Shown one piece after another: positions 43,777-52,676 of a stretch of DNA of 64,000 nucleotides. The notes beneath the pieces are model-generated. The model was given only the letters and a program-made list of their open reading frames with translations. It had not been told where the DNA came from and made no database searches. Source of the stretch: Methanolobus sediminis. Its GTDB lineage: Archaea; Halobacteriota; Methanosarcinia; Methanosarcinales; Methanosarcinaceae. A program made the translations under genes and the position numbers. Within the stretch, counting starts at the first letter, position 1, and every line of letters begins with the position of its first letter. The DNA lies in the NCBI RefSeq assembly GCF_031312595.1, contig NZ_CP133592.1, positions 1 to 64,000 on the forward strand, written 5' to 3'.

Positions 43777-45066
43777 TTACTTTCTAATTACTGATGCGCC
43801 CATCAGCCCAACAAAACCCAATAGAAGTTCAAAGCCCGGAGCACTGACTGAGCTCTCTACTGTAAATTCTTCTTCTGTTTCTTCATCTGTCTGGACTTCT
43901 GTTTCATCCTGTGTACTTGAAACGGTATTCTCCTCTTTTTCTGTGCTATCTTCAGCAAGATCTACAACAACAATATCATCGTTCTCTTCTGTAGGATTTT
44001 CTTCTTCCGCTGTATTATCCACCTTTATTGTGCAGGTCTTCCAGAGAGTCATTTTTAGGCAATTTCCACTTTCTGTTTTAAGGTAAAGTCCACCATGAAG
44101 ATCAATCTGTTCATCAGGATTTAATGTCACCGCTTTATTGCTGGAAAGTACAACAGCATCATCGCCTGTATTCAGTACAGTTTGGTCATTGCTGCCTGCG
44201 TAATTAGTGTCATTCATAAGAGCAGGAACTTCAAACCCTTCAACATCAAAAATGCCATAGGTATCACCGTTTTCAATAGTTGTAAGATCTCCCCGGAGGT
44301 ATGCATATTTGAAAACTGCAAAGTTTGTGTCAGTACCACTGAAGACAGATTCAACAGTACAGTAGAATACTGGATAATCATCGCTGTCTTTGTAGAGATA
44401 GGTTTTTTCCATATTGGTCAAATCCGCAGATGAACTTATCACTCCACTGTCAATTTCCTCTCCTTTATAGTTCAGATGTACCCATACTTTTTCTCCTTCA
44501 ACATCGACCTGGTCTACAACCAGTGTCCAACAGCCTGCAAGTTCCCACACCTCTCCAGAGGCCACGTTTTTCTTGTCATCACTTTCCAACAGGATCTTAG
44601 CGATCTTGTCAGGCTTGCATCCCTGTGAAGGGGCTGAAGGGTCTTCTGGCATTACAACATACTTGGGACCGAAGAAACCCATAAGATAATAGAATTCAAG
44701 GTCAACATCATCAACCATGAATGTGCCACTATCATCTGAACCTGCTATCTTTGTCTTCTTCTTCTGAGGTTTACTTATGTAGTAAAGGTCACCTTCTTCA
44801 ATGGTATCTCCAAGCTGAATTGTGTTAGAAGCGTTAACACTGTTGTGAAGATACAGAAGTTCACTGGAAAGTCCAGGTTTTATCATATAAAGGAATCCTG
44901 AAAAGGTATTTGCATCCCAGTAAAAATCACCTGCTTCAGTTGATGATTCTGTGTTGTCATATACGATGCTTCGAATAGTGTAAGTTACGTCCTCTGCACT
45001 TACCGGTACAATGAGCATTGTCATTAGAACCGACAATACAAGCATTATTTTTACAATTTTTTTCAT
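43777..45066 (-). CDS. S-layer-type protein with PGF-CTERM tail
   Basis: 429 residues. Signal peptide ends PVSAED. One Methanosarcinales S-layer (DUF1608-type) domain is seen: YTIRSIVYDNTESSTEAGDF, FMVDDVDLEFYYLMGFFGPK, LAGCWTLVVDQVDVEGEKVW, FKYAYLRGDL. The main S-layer protein of Methanosarcina has two such domains in tandem; here only one. An acidic Thr/Glu spacer leads to APGFELLLGFVGLMGASVIRK, given here as APGFELLLGFVG, a PGF-CTERM archaeosortase signal. Likely cell-surface; minor S-layer or coat component. Single gene. Confidence 0.85.
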   Translation of the reverse strand: MKKIVKIMLVLSVLMTMLIVPVSAEDVTYTIRSIVYDNTESSTEAGDFYWDANTFSGFLYMIKPGLSSELLYLHNSVNASNTIQLGDTIEEGDLYYISKPQKKKTKIAGSDDSGTFMVDDVDLEFYYLMGFFGPKYVVMPEDPSAPSQGCKPDKIAKILLESDDKKNVASGEVWELAGCWTLVVDQVDVEGEKVWVHLNYKGEEIDSGVISSSADLTNMEKTYLYKDSDDYPVFYCTVESVFSGTDTNFAVFKYAYLRGDLTTIENGDTYGIFDVEGFEVPALMNDTNYAGSNDQTVLNTGDDAVVLSSNKAVTLNPDEQIDLHGGLYLKTESGNCLKMTLWKTCTIKVDNTAEEENPTEENDDIVVVDLAEDSTEKEENTVSSTQDETEVQTDEETEEEFTVESSVSAPGFELLLGFVGLMGASVIRK

Positions 45067-45321
45067 TTAAAATTCTCCTTACAAGAAAATCGAATAATGT
45101 AACATTCAGATTTATTCCAAAGCGGGATGCTAAGCAATAAACTACAATAAATTCATGCGTTGTTTATAGTATCAATGTCACATTAATTATTATTTTCATT
45201 CGATTTTGTGTTACTGAAATGGAGTGACAAACAATGTTATGAGATAAAAAGATATCTGTCTAATTACATGATACTAAATATAAATATTTTAATACTAAAT
45301 TATCATTAAATACACAAAAAT

Positions 45322-45432
45322 ATGAATAAAAGCGATAGAATGATGTCAATCATGAAATTAAAAACCGCACTTCTACTTACATTGATACTTTGCATCTCAG
45401 CATTTGTATCAAATAGACGGGAGAATGGATAA
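45322..45432 (+). pseudogene. Orphan signal peptide, remnant of a secreted protein
   Basis: 36 codons: MNKSDRMMSI then MKLKTALLLTLILCISAFVS, a clean signal peptide that stops six codons later, 3 nt before the next ATG. It looks like the 5' end of a lost binding-protein gene, joined by deletion to the methyltransferase. Confidence 0.45.
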
Positions 45433-45434
45433 TT

Positions 45435-46277
45435 ATGGATTACAGAACGATAGACTGGAACGATGTCTGGAAGGATCTTATGAGTGCACAGAAGACATCG
45501 AACAAAGAAGTCGAGAATAACCTTTGGAACAGGAAGGATAATGCCGAAAGATTCTGGAAAAGAACTCAGGAATTCTCTGACAGAACAAGACTTACTCTTG
45601 AAGAGCTCCCTCTTACACCGCAGTCCAGAGTACTGGACATTGGTGCAGGGCCCGGAAGACTTTCAATACCTGTTGCAGAAAGAGTTGCACATGTAACTGC
45701 TGTGGAACCTGCTGAAGGCATGAGAAAACTGCTGCTTGATAATGTTGCTGAAAAAGGAATAACTAACCTGGAATGCGTCAGCAAACGCTGGGAAGATATT
45801 GATGTAGGGAATGACCTCAATGGTCCTTATGACATTGTTATTGCTTCTTTCTCTCTTGGTATGCCGGATATAAGAGAGGCAATTCAAAAAATGGAGAAGG
45901 CTTCTTCCAGGCATATTTACCTCTACTGGTTTGCAGGAACCAGTCCATGGGAAGAACATTCGATAAACCTCTGGTCATATCTATATGGAACCAACTATAC
46001 ATGTGGTCCAAAATGCGATGTATTGTACAACGTTCTCTACGACATGGGAATATATCCTGATATGCAGGTCTTCCCTATGGAATATACTAACAATTTTGCA
46101 TCTATGGATGAAGCCATGGATTTCTTCAGATCAAGATATGCAATTGAGACACCTGAGCAGGAGGCTATTCTTTATAATTATCTCAGGGACGAGCTCTCAT
46201 GGGAAAATGGCAGCATTTCTGAAAGAGCCGATTCAACACGCGTGCGGATCTGCTGGGAAAAGAAACAGAACAACTAG
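45435..46277 (+). CDS. SAM-dependent methyltransferase
   Basis: 280 residues. VLDIGAGPGRLSIPVAERV is SAM motif I, AVEPAEGM motif II and GPYDIVIASFSLGM motif IV region. DYRTIDWNDVWKDLM opens it. Related genes in methanogens lie with metal or corrinoid uptake transporters and a CooC-like ATPase. Here the ATPase follows but is broken and only a signal peptide precedes it, so the locus is a remnant. Substrate unknown. Confidence 0.82.
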   Translation: MDYRTIDWNDVWKDLMSAQKTSNKEVENNLWNRKDNAERFWKRTQEFSDRTRLTLEELPLTPQSRVLDIGAGPGRLSIPVAERVAHVTAVEPAEGMRKLLLDNVAEKGITNLECVSKRWEDIDVGNDLNGPYDIVIASFSLGMPDIREAIQKMEKASSRHIYLYWFAGTSPWEEHSINLWSYLYGTNYTCGPKCDVLYNVLYDMGIYPDMQVFPMEYTNNFASMDEAMDFFRSRYAIETPEQEAILYNYLRDELSWENGSISERADSTRVRICWEKKQNN

Positions 46278-46288
46278 TAGATGATATT

Positions 46289-46840
46289 TTGAAAATACTG
46301 ATATGCGGAAAAGATTGATGTGGAAAAAGTACAGTAACTGCATTGCTGGCACAGACAATGTCCCGAGAAGGATATAACGTGCTGGTGGTTGACAACGATG
46401 AATCCAATTTTGGACTTCACAGGCAGTTAGGTGTAGAACTACCAGAGGATTTTCTGAATTTCTTTGGCAGGAAAAAAGACCTTGTACAGAGAATGAAAGC
46501 TTCATTTTCAACCGGTGAGGAAGTGAAGTTCTTTGATAAAAGATGGGAAATTACAGACATACCCGGTGAATATGTCTCAAAAACAGACAACATTTCACTG
46601 ATGGCTGTTGGAAAGATACATGACTTCGGAGAAGGATGTGCCTGTCCTATGGGAGTTCTTTCAAAACACTTGCTCAAGAATATAGATGCCGGAAGTAACG
46701 ACATTGTTTTGGTAGACACTGAAGCAGGGATCGAACATTTTGGCAGGGGTGTGGAAGAAGGCTGCGATGTACTTCTAATGATCATTGATCCATCCTATGA
46801 ATCAATCTGTCTTTCTGAAAATATTCTATTCATAAGTTAA
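46289..46840 (+). pseudogene. Broken CooC/MinD-type P-loop ATPase
   Basis: From TTG 46289: KILICGKD, TGA (46314-46316), CGKSTVTALLAQ. The family motif is GKGGCGKST, so a stop sits in the P-loop. The frame then continues with VLVVDNDESNFGLHRQLG, EGCACPMGVLSKHLL, VLVDTEAGIEHFGRGVEEG and stops after YESICLSENILFIS, losing the C-terminal third. Two lesions make it inactive. CooC-type ATPases load Ni or remodel corrinoid proteins. Confidence 0.82.
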
Positions 46841-46885
46841 TATTAAACACCTATAAATACCAGTTGTCATATTATTGTTGTCTTG

Positions 46886-46911
46886 ACAACAGTTGTTCAA
46901 ACAACTGTTGT
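46886..46911. promoter_or_regulatory. 26-bp palindrome before winged-helix gene 3
   Basis: ACAACAGTTGTT and AACAACTGTTGT are perfect 12-bp arms around CA, 20 nt before the start codon. The core TTGTT/AACAA recurs at 47377-47392. Confidence 0.65.
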
Positions 46912-46930
46912 AAAAAACGGAGGACTCATC

Positions 46931-47257
46931 GTGCCAACAATAATGGAGACTTTAAAACAGGAAGAAAATACCAGGAACACCATCGATGACGAACTTATCG
47001 CATGGGTACTTGACGTTGATAGAAGAATGGTTCTGACAGAATCTATGAAGAAGCACACGATCCTGAAGGCATCATTCATAGCTCAGGAAACGAACAGATC
47101 TGTGCAGAACATCAGTCATGCACTTAAAGAATTCAAAGATCATGGATTCGTTATGTGTATCAATCCTGAAAAATCAACATGGAAGAGGTATACAATTACC
47201 GATAATGGAAGAAAATTACTGGAAAAACTTGACAGTATCCGTATTTATCCAAACTAA
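46931..47257 (+). CDS. Small winged-helix transcriptional regulator (paralogue 3)
   Basis: 108 residues from GTG 46931, which has GGAGG 7 nt before it; the earlier in-frame start at 46883 would read through the palindrome. WVLDVDRRMVLTESM, AQETNRSVQNISHALKEF and PEKSTWKRYTITDNGRKLLE show the same family as 16120 and 27198. A strong palindrome overlaps its promoter-leader, so it is probably under repression, by itself or by the MarR protein next to it. Confidence 0.85.
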   Translation: MPTIMETLKQEENTRNTIDDELIAWVLDVDRRMVLTESMKKHTILKASFIAQETNRSVQNISHALKEFKDHGFVMCINPEKSTWKRYTITDNGRKLLEKLDSIRIYPN

Positions 47258-47376
47258 AGAAAAGATGGCTGAATACCATCAGCATCTATTCTTTTATTCT
47301 TAATTTTCATTTTGTGACACTGGTTTTTACCAATTTTTTTAGGAATCAACATTCTTAAATATCTGACAAATAATTT

Positions 47377-47392
47377 TGTTGTTATAACAACA
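47377..47392. promoter_or_regulatory. MarR-type palindrome before the MarR-MFS genes
   Basis: TGTTGTTATAACAACA is a perfect 16-bp palindrome, 33 nt before the MarR ATG; CAGTTGCCACGACAAC follows as a weaker half. Confidence 0.65.
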
Positions 47393-47425
47393 GTTGCCAC
47401 GACAACATAACACAGAGGAAAATAA

Positions 47426-47899
47426 ATGAAAGAAATAACCCTCGGGGCATACATCTCAATGGCATATCGCAGTCATTTTGTGAGAATAAACAACCAGATG
47501 AAAGAACTTGGTCTCTCATCAGGCCAGTTCCATGTACTCATGGTACTTTCCGACTATCAGGGTGTCACGCAGGATTTCCTTGCAGGATCACTGCTCATTG
47601 ACAAAGGAACGGTTGCCAGAGCAGTGAATATTCTTGAACAAAATGGAATTGTCAGACGTATCCAGGATGAGAATAACCGCAGGGCTGTACTTGTTTATCT
47701 TACTGAGAAAGGTGAAGAACTTATTCCTCAGGTGGAAAAAATAGACAGAGAATGGGAAGAAGCTGCATACACTGGATTTACGCAAGAAGAAAGGAAACAG
47801 GCAAAATCGTTTCTTCGTAAGATCGCACAAAACAGCTATGCAAATGCTTACGAAAAAGGTGACAGAAAATGGAAGGAATTCCCTCTGAAAGACCAGTAA
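47426..47899 (+). CDS. MarR-family transcriptional regulator
   Basis: 157 residues. Winged helix with LGLSSGQFHVLMVLSDYQG, QDFLAGSLLIDKGTVARAVN and RRIQDENNRRAVLVYLTEKG; terminal helices for dimerising. MarR proteins bind TTGTT-type palindromes and sense toxic small molecules. It overlaps the MFS gene by 31 nt, so the two are one unit, with a palindrome in front that is a likely autoregulatory site. Confidence 0.92.
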   Translation: MKEITLGAYISMAYRSHFVRINNQMKELGLSSGQFHVLMVLSDYQGVTQDFLAGSLLIDKGTVARAVNILEQNGIVRRIQDENNRRAVLVYLTEKGEELIPQVEKIDREWEEAAYTGFTQEERKQAKSFLRKIAQNSYANAYEKGDRKWKEFPLKDQ

Positions 47900-49152
47900 C
47901 AGGTCAAAAATCAAAGCAGAAGTCTCAAAGATACGAGACCTTAAAACTCATAGTCATCCTCAGTGCATCCATGCTCACCATCATGGGTTCAGCTGCTGTT
48001 GCACCGGCACTCCCGGAGATGTTAGAATTCTTTACTGACGTGCCTGATGCAGGTCTTCTGGTTTCCATGGTAGTCACACTTCCTGCACTTGGAATTATCA
48101 TCAGTTCACCTTTCATCGGTATACTGGCTGATAAATACAGCAGGAAAAACATGCTCATGATAGCACTTGCTATTTTTGCAATAATAGGAGCAACAGGTGC
48201 TGTTCTTAATTCACTCTACCTCATACTTGCTTTCAGGGTATTGCTTGGAATCGGTATAGCAGGAATGACAATCTGTGCCACTGCTCTCCTTGCAGACAAC
48301 TATTCCGGTGCAGAGCTTAAGAAAAAGATAGGTCTGCAGTCTGCATGTATGGGTTTTGGAGCCGTGATCCTTGAAGTTGCAGGCGGCGCTCTTGCAGATA
48401 TCAGCTGGCATGCACCTTTTTACATCTACCTCATCGCACTACTGATAATCCCGGGAGCCTTCATCTCAATAAAGGACTCTAAGAAGGATTCTCCGCAAGG
48501 TCAAAACGAGCACAAGCATGTAGATATCCAAGGAAAACAGAAGCAACTGCCACTCAAAAGTATTGCTCTTATCTATGTTGCTACATTCACACTCATGGTG
48601 CTCTTCTTCTCAGTACCGACAAAACTTCCATTCGTACTGGACGAGAAAGGAATCACATCAGCACTTATAATCGGTGCTTTGATATCAATTCCGGGGCTCT
48701 TCGGCACTGTTGGAGCACTCGGACAGATAAAGGTCTCAGGATACCTTAATGAGATGAAGACAAATCTCTTATTCTTCATGATAATGGGAGCAGGTGTATT
48801 CATCCTCTCGATTGCACCTGATATGCTTACGCTTATAGCCGGGCTGATAATAGCAGGAACTGCTTTTGGTATCATAAACACCACAAACCTTAGCTGGCTT
48901 GGAAGGATTGCACCGGAAAAATCCCGTGGAAAGATATTTTCCGGATTTACCACTGTGCTCTTCCTGGGTCAGCTTGCAAGTCCTATAATCATCCAGCCAA
49001 TCCTGAAGACTGGAACACTCTATGATGCATATGCTTTCCTTGGAATCGGAGGCATTGTCCTTGGACTTGTGTTTGGAATCGTCAATATGATGGGAATTAT
49101 CGATCAAGCACCTGTGATTTCTGAGCATCCCGCGAGAGTGGAAAATAATTAA
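47869..49152 (+). CDS. MFS efflux transporter
   Basis: 427 residues, twelve membrane helices. ILADKYSRKNMLMIAL is the loop 2-3 motif A of the major facilitator superfamily; GSAAVAPALPEMLEFF starts TM1 and a His/Lys-rich loop (~205-220) splits the halves. Drug/H+ efflux is the usual function next to a MarR gene. ATG 47869 lies inside the MarR gene; no other start gives the full TM1 with a better site. Confidence 0.9.
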   Translation: MEGIPSERPVTGQKSKQKSQRYETLKLIVILSASMLTIMGSAAVAPALPEMLEFFTDVPDAGLLVSMVVTLPALGIIISSPFIGILADKYSRKNMLMIALAIFAIIGATGAVLNSLYLILAFRVLLGIGIAGMTICATALLADNYSGAELKKKIGLQSACMGFGAVILEVAGGALADISWHAPFYIYLIALLIIPGAFISIKDSKKDSPQGQNEHKHVDIQGKQKQLPLKSIALIYVATFTLMVLFFSVPTKLPFVLDEKGITSALIIGALISIPGLFGTVGALGQIKVSGYLNEMKTNLLFFMIMGAGVFILSIAPDMLTLIAGLIIAGTAFGIINTTNLSWLGRIAPEKSRGKIFSGFTTVLFLGQLASPIIIQPILKTGTLYDAYAFLGIGGIVLGLVFGIVNMMGIIDQAPVISEHPARVENN

Positions 49153-49210
49153 CTTCTTTCTAATTTGATAGATTTTTTTCTAACCATTAAAAGTTTGACT
49201 GGTTTGGGGA

Positions 49211-49897
49211 TTATCTATCTTCCATCCACTCATCACTGACCATAACCCCATCTTTGAAGGTAATCACCCTGTCAACATACTTCACATGCCAGGGTTCGTG
49301 CGTTACCATCACAATGGTCTGGCCGTAATTGTCATTCAGATCCTTGAACACATCCAGTACCTGTTCCGAGTTCCTGGTATCAAGGTTTGCACAGGGCTCA
49401 TCGGCAAACATTATGTCAGGTTTTTTGGCTATGGCCCTTGCAATGGCCACCCTTTGCTTTTCCCCGCCTGATAACTCATCTGGAATCCTGTCATGTTTGT
49501 CCTTAAGACCAACCTTGTCCAGTGCTTCAAGGGCAACCTTATAGGATTCCTTTTTTGACTTTCCTTCCATCATGGAAAGAATGTACACATTTTCTGCGGC
49601 GGTCATTTCGTTGATAAGGGCGTAGTCCTGGAACACATAACCAACCTGTGTCAGCCGGTAATAGCTCCGCTCCGCTTCAGGCAGACTGGAGACTTTCAGG
49701 CCCCGGATAGTATATTCACCATCCGTTGCATCATCAAGTAGTGCCAGGATTCTCAGTATGGTGGTTTTCCCGCTGCCGGATGCCCCCATAATAGCTACAA
49801 ACTCACCTTTTTTAATTTCGAAAGAAACACCATTAAGAGCTTTAACAGTAGTACTGCCTGAACCATAATACCTTTTGAGGTTCTTTACCTTGATCAT
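49211..49897 (-). CDS. ABC transporter ATPase (MacB/LolD type)
   Basis: 228 residues. Walker A GASGSGKTT, Q-loop VGYVFQDYAL, signature LSGGEKQRVAIARA, Walker B DIMFADEPCANLD, H-loop VTHEPWHV. The LolD/MacB type pairs with FtsX-like permeases. ATG 49897 starts 2 nt after the permease stop; the longer frame to 49948 overlaps the permease and is rejected. Third gene of the operon. Confidence 0.93.
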   Translation of the reverse strand: MIKVKNLKRYYGSGSTTVKALNGVSFEIKKGEFVAIMGASGSGKTTILRILALLDDATDGEYTIRGLKVSSLPEAERSYYRLTQVGYVFQDYALINEMTAAENVYILSMMEGKSKKESYKVALEALDKVGLKDKHDRIPDELSGGEKQRVAIARAIAKKPDIMFADEPCANLDTRNSEQVLDVFKDLNDNYGQTIVMVTHEPWHVKYVDRVITFKDGVMVSDEWMEDR

Positions 49898-49899
49898 TT

Positions 49900-51120
49900 T
49901 CAGCGTCCCCATATGGCTTTCAGTATACTCTCCTTTGACACACTCCATGCAGGCAACGTTCCGGCTATCACTGACAGAGTAAGCATGGTAACAATACTCT
50001 GGATGACCAGCATTACATCGATCTGAGGTCTTATCTGCATGGTTTCGTAGAAAGTCACCGGATTTGCCTGGAAATAGAACATCAGTGACAGGTACAGTAT
50101 CAGCCCGGCAAAGATTCCCAGGGAAACATAGAACATACTGAGGAAAGCATATGACAACACTATAGATCTTGGAGTTACACCTACAGCCTTCAGTATTCCT
50201 ATCTCTTTTTTCCTGTTCAGTATATTGATGTAGATTATAATAAGTATCAATGCTGCACCCACGATAAGCCCTACGAACTTTGACATGACATCAATGGCAC
50301 CCAGGCTTTGAAGTGCCTGCCTGATAAGTGTCTCCGATTTATCAGCCCATGTGAAGACCTGCTCGTTCACTCCCGCTTCCCTTATCTTGGCCTTCATTTC
50401 ATCTTCAGTGCCCGGCTCATCGATCCTTACAACCACACTGGTAGCTTTGCCCTTATCCAGACCGTATACATCTTCTATCTCCTTGTAATGAACCATAGCA
50501 TTCAGGTCCACAAGTTCGAAATTACCTTCCATGATACCTTTGACCTTATAGGTCCTTTGCACACCATTGCTATATGTTACATCAACAAGAGATCCTACTC
50601 TGACTTCACCCAGATCATCATAGATCTCACCAAATGTTGTACTTGTACCTGAGATAATAGAACCAATGATAATCTCATCCCGGGAAAGTTCTCCCAGAAA
50701 ATCCCCTTCTTTGATAATGTACGGATATTGTGAGATCTCATATTCTTCTGTGGGAACCACACCTGTCACAGTCGCTCCCACAACATTCTGTTTCTGTTCG
50801 ATAGATGCTCCCACATCCAGTCTTTTGGTTGCAGCCCTCACACCTTCCACAGCACGGACCTTCTGCAGGACATTATCGGCATCGTTGATGTAAGTGTTAT
50901 CACCAGTTGGTTCGATCACAATATCCCCGTAGGGGTAGTCCTGCATGATACCGGTAAAGAGGACGGTCATTCCTCCTATCATTGACGGAAGGAATACCAG
51001 GTTCATAAAAATGAGAGAAAGAACAAAGACAATGAATAAAAGTGTCTTTTTGTTTCCTCGCTTTATGGTGCTGCCTGCAATGAGAACTCCAACCCTGATA
51101 TCATCTATCATCTCGAACAC
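49900..51120 (-). CDS. FtsX/MacB-type ABC permease
   Basis: 406 residues. N-terminal helix (TLLFIVFVLSLIFMNLVFLP), a ~220-residue outer MacB-like domain (RAVEGVRAATKRLDVGASIE, VVRIDEPGTEDEMKAKI), then three helices (LIVGAALILIIIYINILNRK, SYAFLSMFYVSLGIFAGLIL, IQSIVTMLTLSVIAGTLPAW). NRKKEIGILKAVGVTPRSI is the family block before the second helix. Exports or extracts surface lipids or proteins; cargo unknown. It is 2 nt from the genes on both sides. Confidence 0.92.
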   Translation of the reverse strand: MFEMIDDIRVGVLIAGSTIKRGNKKTLLFIVFVLSLIFMNLVFLPSMIGGMTVLFTGIMQDYPYGDIVIEPTGDNTYINDADNVLQKVRAVEGVRAATKRLDVGASIEQKQNVVGATVTGVVPTEEYEISQYPYIIKEGDFLGELSRDEIIIGSIISGTSTTFGEIYDDLGEVRVGSLVDVTYSNGVQRTYKVKGIMEGNFELVDLNAMVHYKEIEDVYGLDKGKATSVVVRIDEPGTEDEMKAKIREAGVNEQVFTWADKSETLIRQALQSLGAIDVMSKFVGLIVGAALILIIIYINILNRKKEIGILKAVGVTPRSIVLSYAFLSMFYVSLGIFAGLILYLSLMFYFQANPVTFYETMQIRPQIDVMLVIQSIVTMLTLSVIAGTLPAWSVSKESILKAIWGR

Positions 51121-51122
51121 CT

Positions 51123-52352
51123 CTATTCTTCTGAGTCCTCAGCGGAGCTGCTACCGCCTTCCATTAGCTGCTTGATGATATCGTCCTTTGACTTTTTCGT
51201 TCTGTAATTGTTGTAGGCCAGTCCACCGATTACAGCCAGAAGCAACAATACAATAATAATTGTTCCTGAACCGTCATCCTGTTCCATTATTATGACATTG
51301 ACCTTCGTCTCGACCTGTTCCTCACCGAAATCATCAATATACGTGATGGTCACAGGAATCTCGAACTCTCCAGACTGATCAGCCACAAAAGTAATAACAG
51401 CAGGTCCATCCTCATCAGGATCAAGAGTTCCGATAAATGATTCTTTTAGTCCCTGGAATGGATGGTCTGCATAGACCCGTATCGAGTTGATGGTCCTGTC
51501 ACCAGAGTTCTCGATCCTCATGGTAAGTTCCACGGTATCATCTATTTGAGGAAGAACCGGATTGACCTTTACGGATGCAAGGTTCAGGCTGCTTTTCCTG
51601 TCAAGCACGGTTATCTTAATATTATATTCATCTTTCTGGATGCCGTAATCATCTTCATATTCTATGATGACGGGGATATCAAAGGTTCCTGAGTTGTTTG
51701 CCTTGAACTTGAAAAGTGCGGTTTGCTTTCCCTCTGGTGCAATAGCACCAATTGTAGAACTTGTGATGCCTTTGAATCCATGATTCAGATTAACTACTAC
51801 GGATTTTGCTATGGAGTCACCAAAATTCTCGATCTCAAGGTCCAGGTCAACCGTATCTCCCTCATAGATATATTCCGGATCGGTGCTGATGGATGATATT
51901 CTTGGCTCTGCATGCTCGCCTGTCACCACTACTTCGACTTCATAGTATTCTGTCCTTTTTACATCATCATTTCCGTATGTCAGCTTCATTTTAATGATGT
52001 GAGGACCAGGGATGGCATCAGGAGTTGTTCGCATGTGGTACCTCAACTGCCTTTCACTATTCTGGTATACAAATTGAGGAATATAGGCTACAAGGTCCTC
52101 AATTACTATGATATCCGGTGGGATGCTGATGATTGCAAACGTAATATCCTCAGGGACCTGGGTACCGCAATTCTCAAGGCTTATTCCCACCGTGAATTCC
52201 TCATCCCTGCCTACTGAACTCGGACTTATATCTTCCACCACCGCCCTAAGGCATTCATCACCTGAAGACTCTGCCTGAACGGTGGGAACTCCTGCCAGAA
52301 CAATTACCAGTATCAGCATTAACAAACATGCGAATCCATTCCTCTGATTCAT
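51123..52352 (-). CDS. Membrane-anchored CARDB-like protein (COG1361 type)
   Basis: 409 residues. Signal peptide ends TVQAES. Three repeated ~95-residue Ig-like units share SSVGRDEEFTVGISLENCG, YIYEGDTVDLDLEIENFGD and PQIDDTVELTMRIENSGDRT. A membrane helix (GTIIIVLLLLAVIGGLAY) and a short cytosolic tail end it. This COG1361 S-layer-related type often precedes MacB-like transporters in methanogens and probably acts as their outer partner. First gene of a three-gene operon. Confidence 0.85.
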   Translation of the reverse strand: MNQRNGFACLLMLILVIVLAGVPTVQAESSGDECLRAVVEDISPSSVGRDEEFTVGISLENCGTQVPEDITFAIISIPPDIIVIEDLVAYIPQFVYQNSERQLRYHMRTTPDAIPGPHIIKMKLTYGNDDVKRTEYYEVEVVVTGEHAEPRISSISTDPEYIYEGDTVDLDLEIENFGDSIAKSVVVNLNHGFKGITSSTIGAIAPEGKQTALFKFKANNSGTFDIPVIIEYEDDYGIQKDEYNIKITVLDRKSSLNLASVKVNPVLPQIDDTVELTMRIENSGDRTINSIRVYADHPFQGLKESFIGTLDPDEDGPAVITFVADQSGEFEIPVTITYIDDFGEEQVETKVNVIIMEQDDGSGTIIIVLLLLAVIGGLAYNNYRTKKSKDDIIKQLMEGGSSSAEDSEE

Positions 52353-52676
52353 ACCTTTCCCATCTCCCTTTGAAGCTTTTCTGTAAACTCAACAAGATTT
52401 TTAAAGATCAAGTCCGATGCGACCATTTGCTGATGGTACTGCTCGATGATTATGTAATTTTACAGTAATTAATAATAATTGTGTAAACCATGGCCTATAT
52501 ATTTGTTGACATGCAGAAACGACAGTATATAATACAACTGAACATTCAGATATAACAGGAACAGGAGACTGTAAGTTTAAAATATCTCAAACAAAATCCT
52601 TTTAAGCACCTATATCGTTATATGCAAAAATTATCATCAGTTGTCAACCACAGGTCACTATTTAAGAGGTGTTAGA
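52353..52676. other. Divergent promoter region
   Basis: About 320 bp between the ABC operon and the oxidoreductase gene, AT-rich with TATA-like CCTATATATTTG near 52494. No ORF. Confidence 0.35.

Noticed and set aside
46314..46316. TGA in the CooC-like P-loop as selenocysteine
   Set aside because: The family has Gly there, not Cys; Methanosarcinales are not known to use selenocysteine, and the gene is also truncated.
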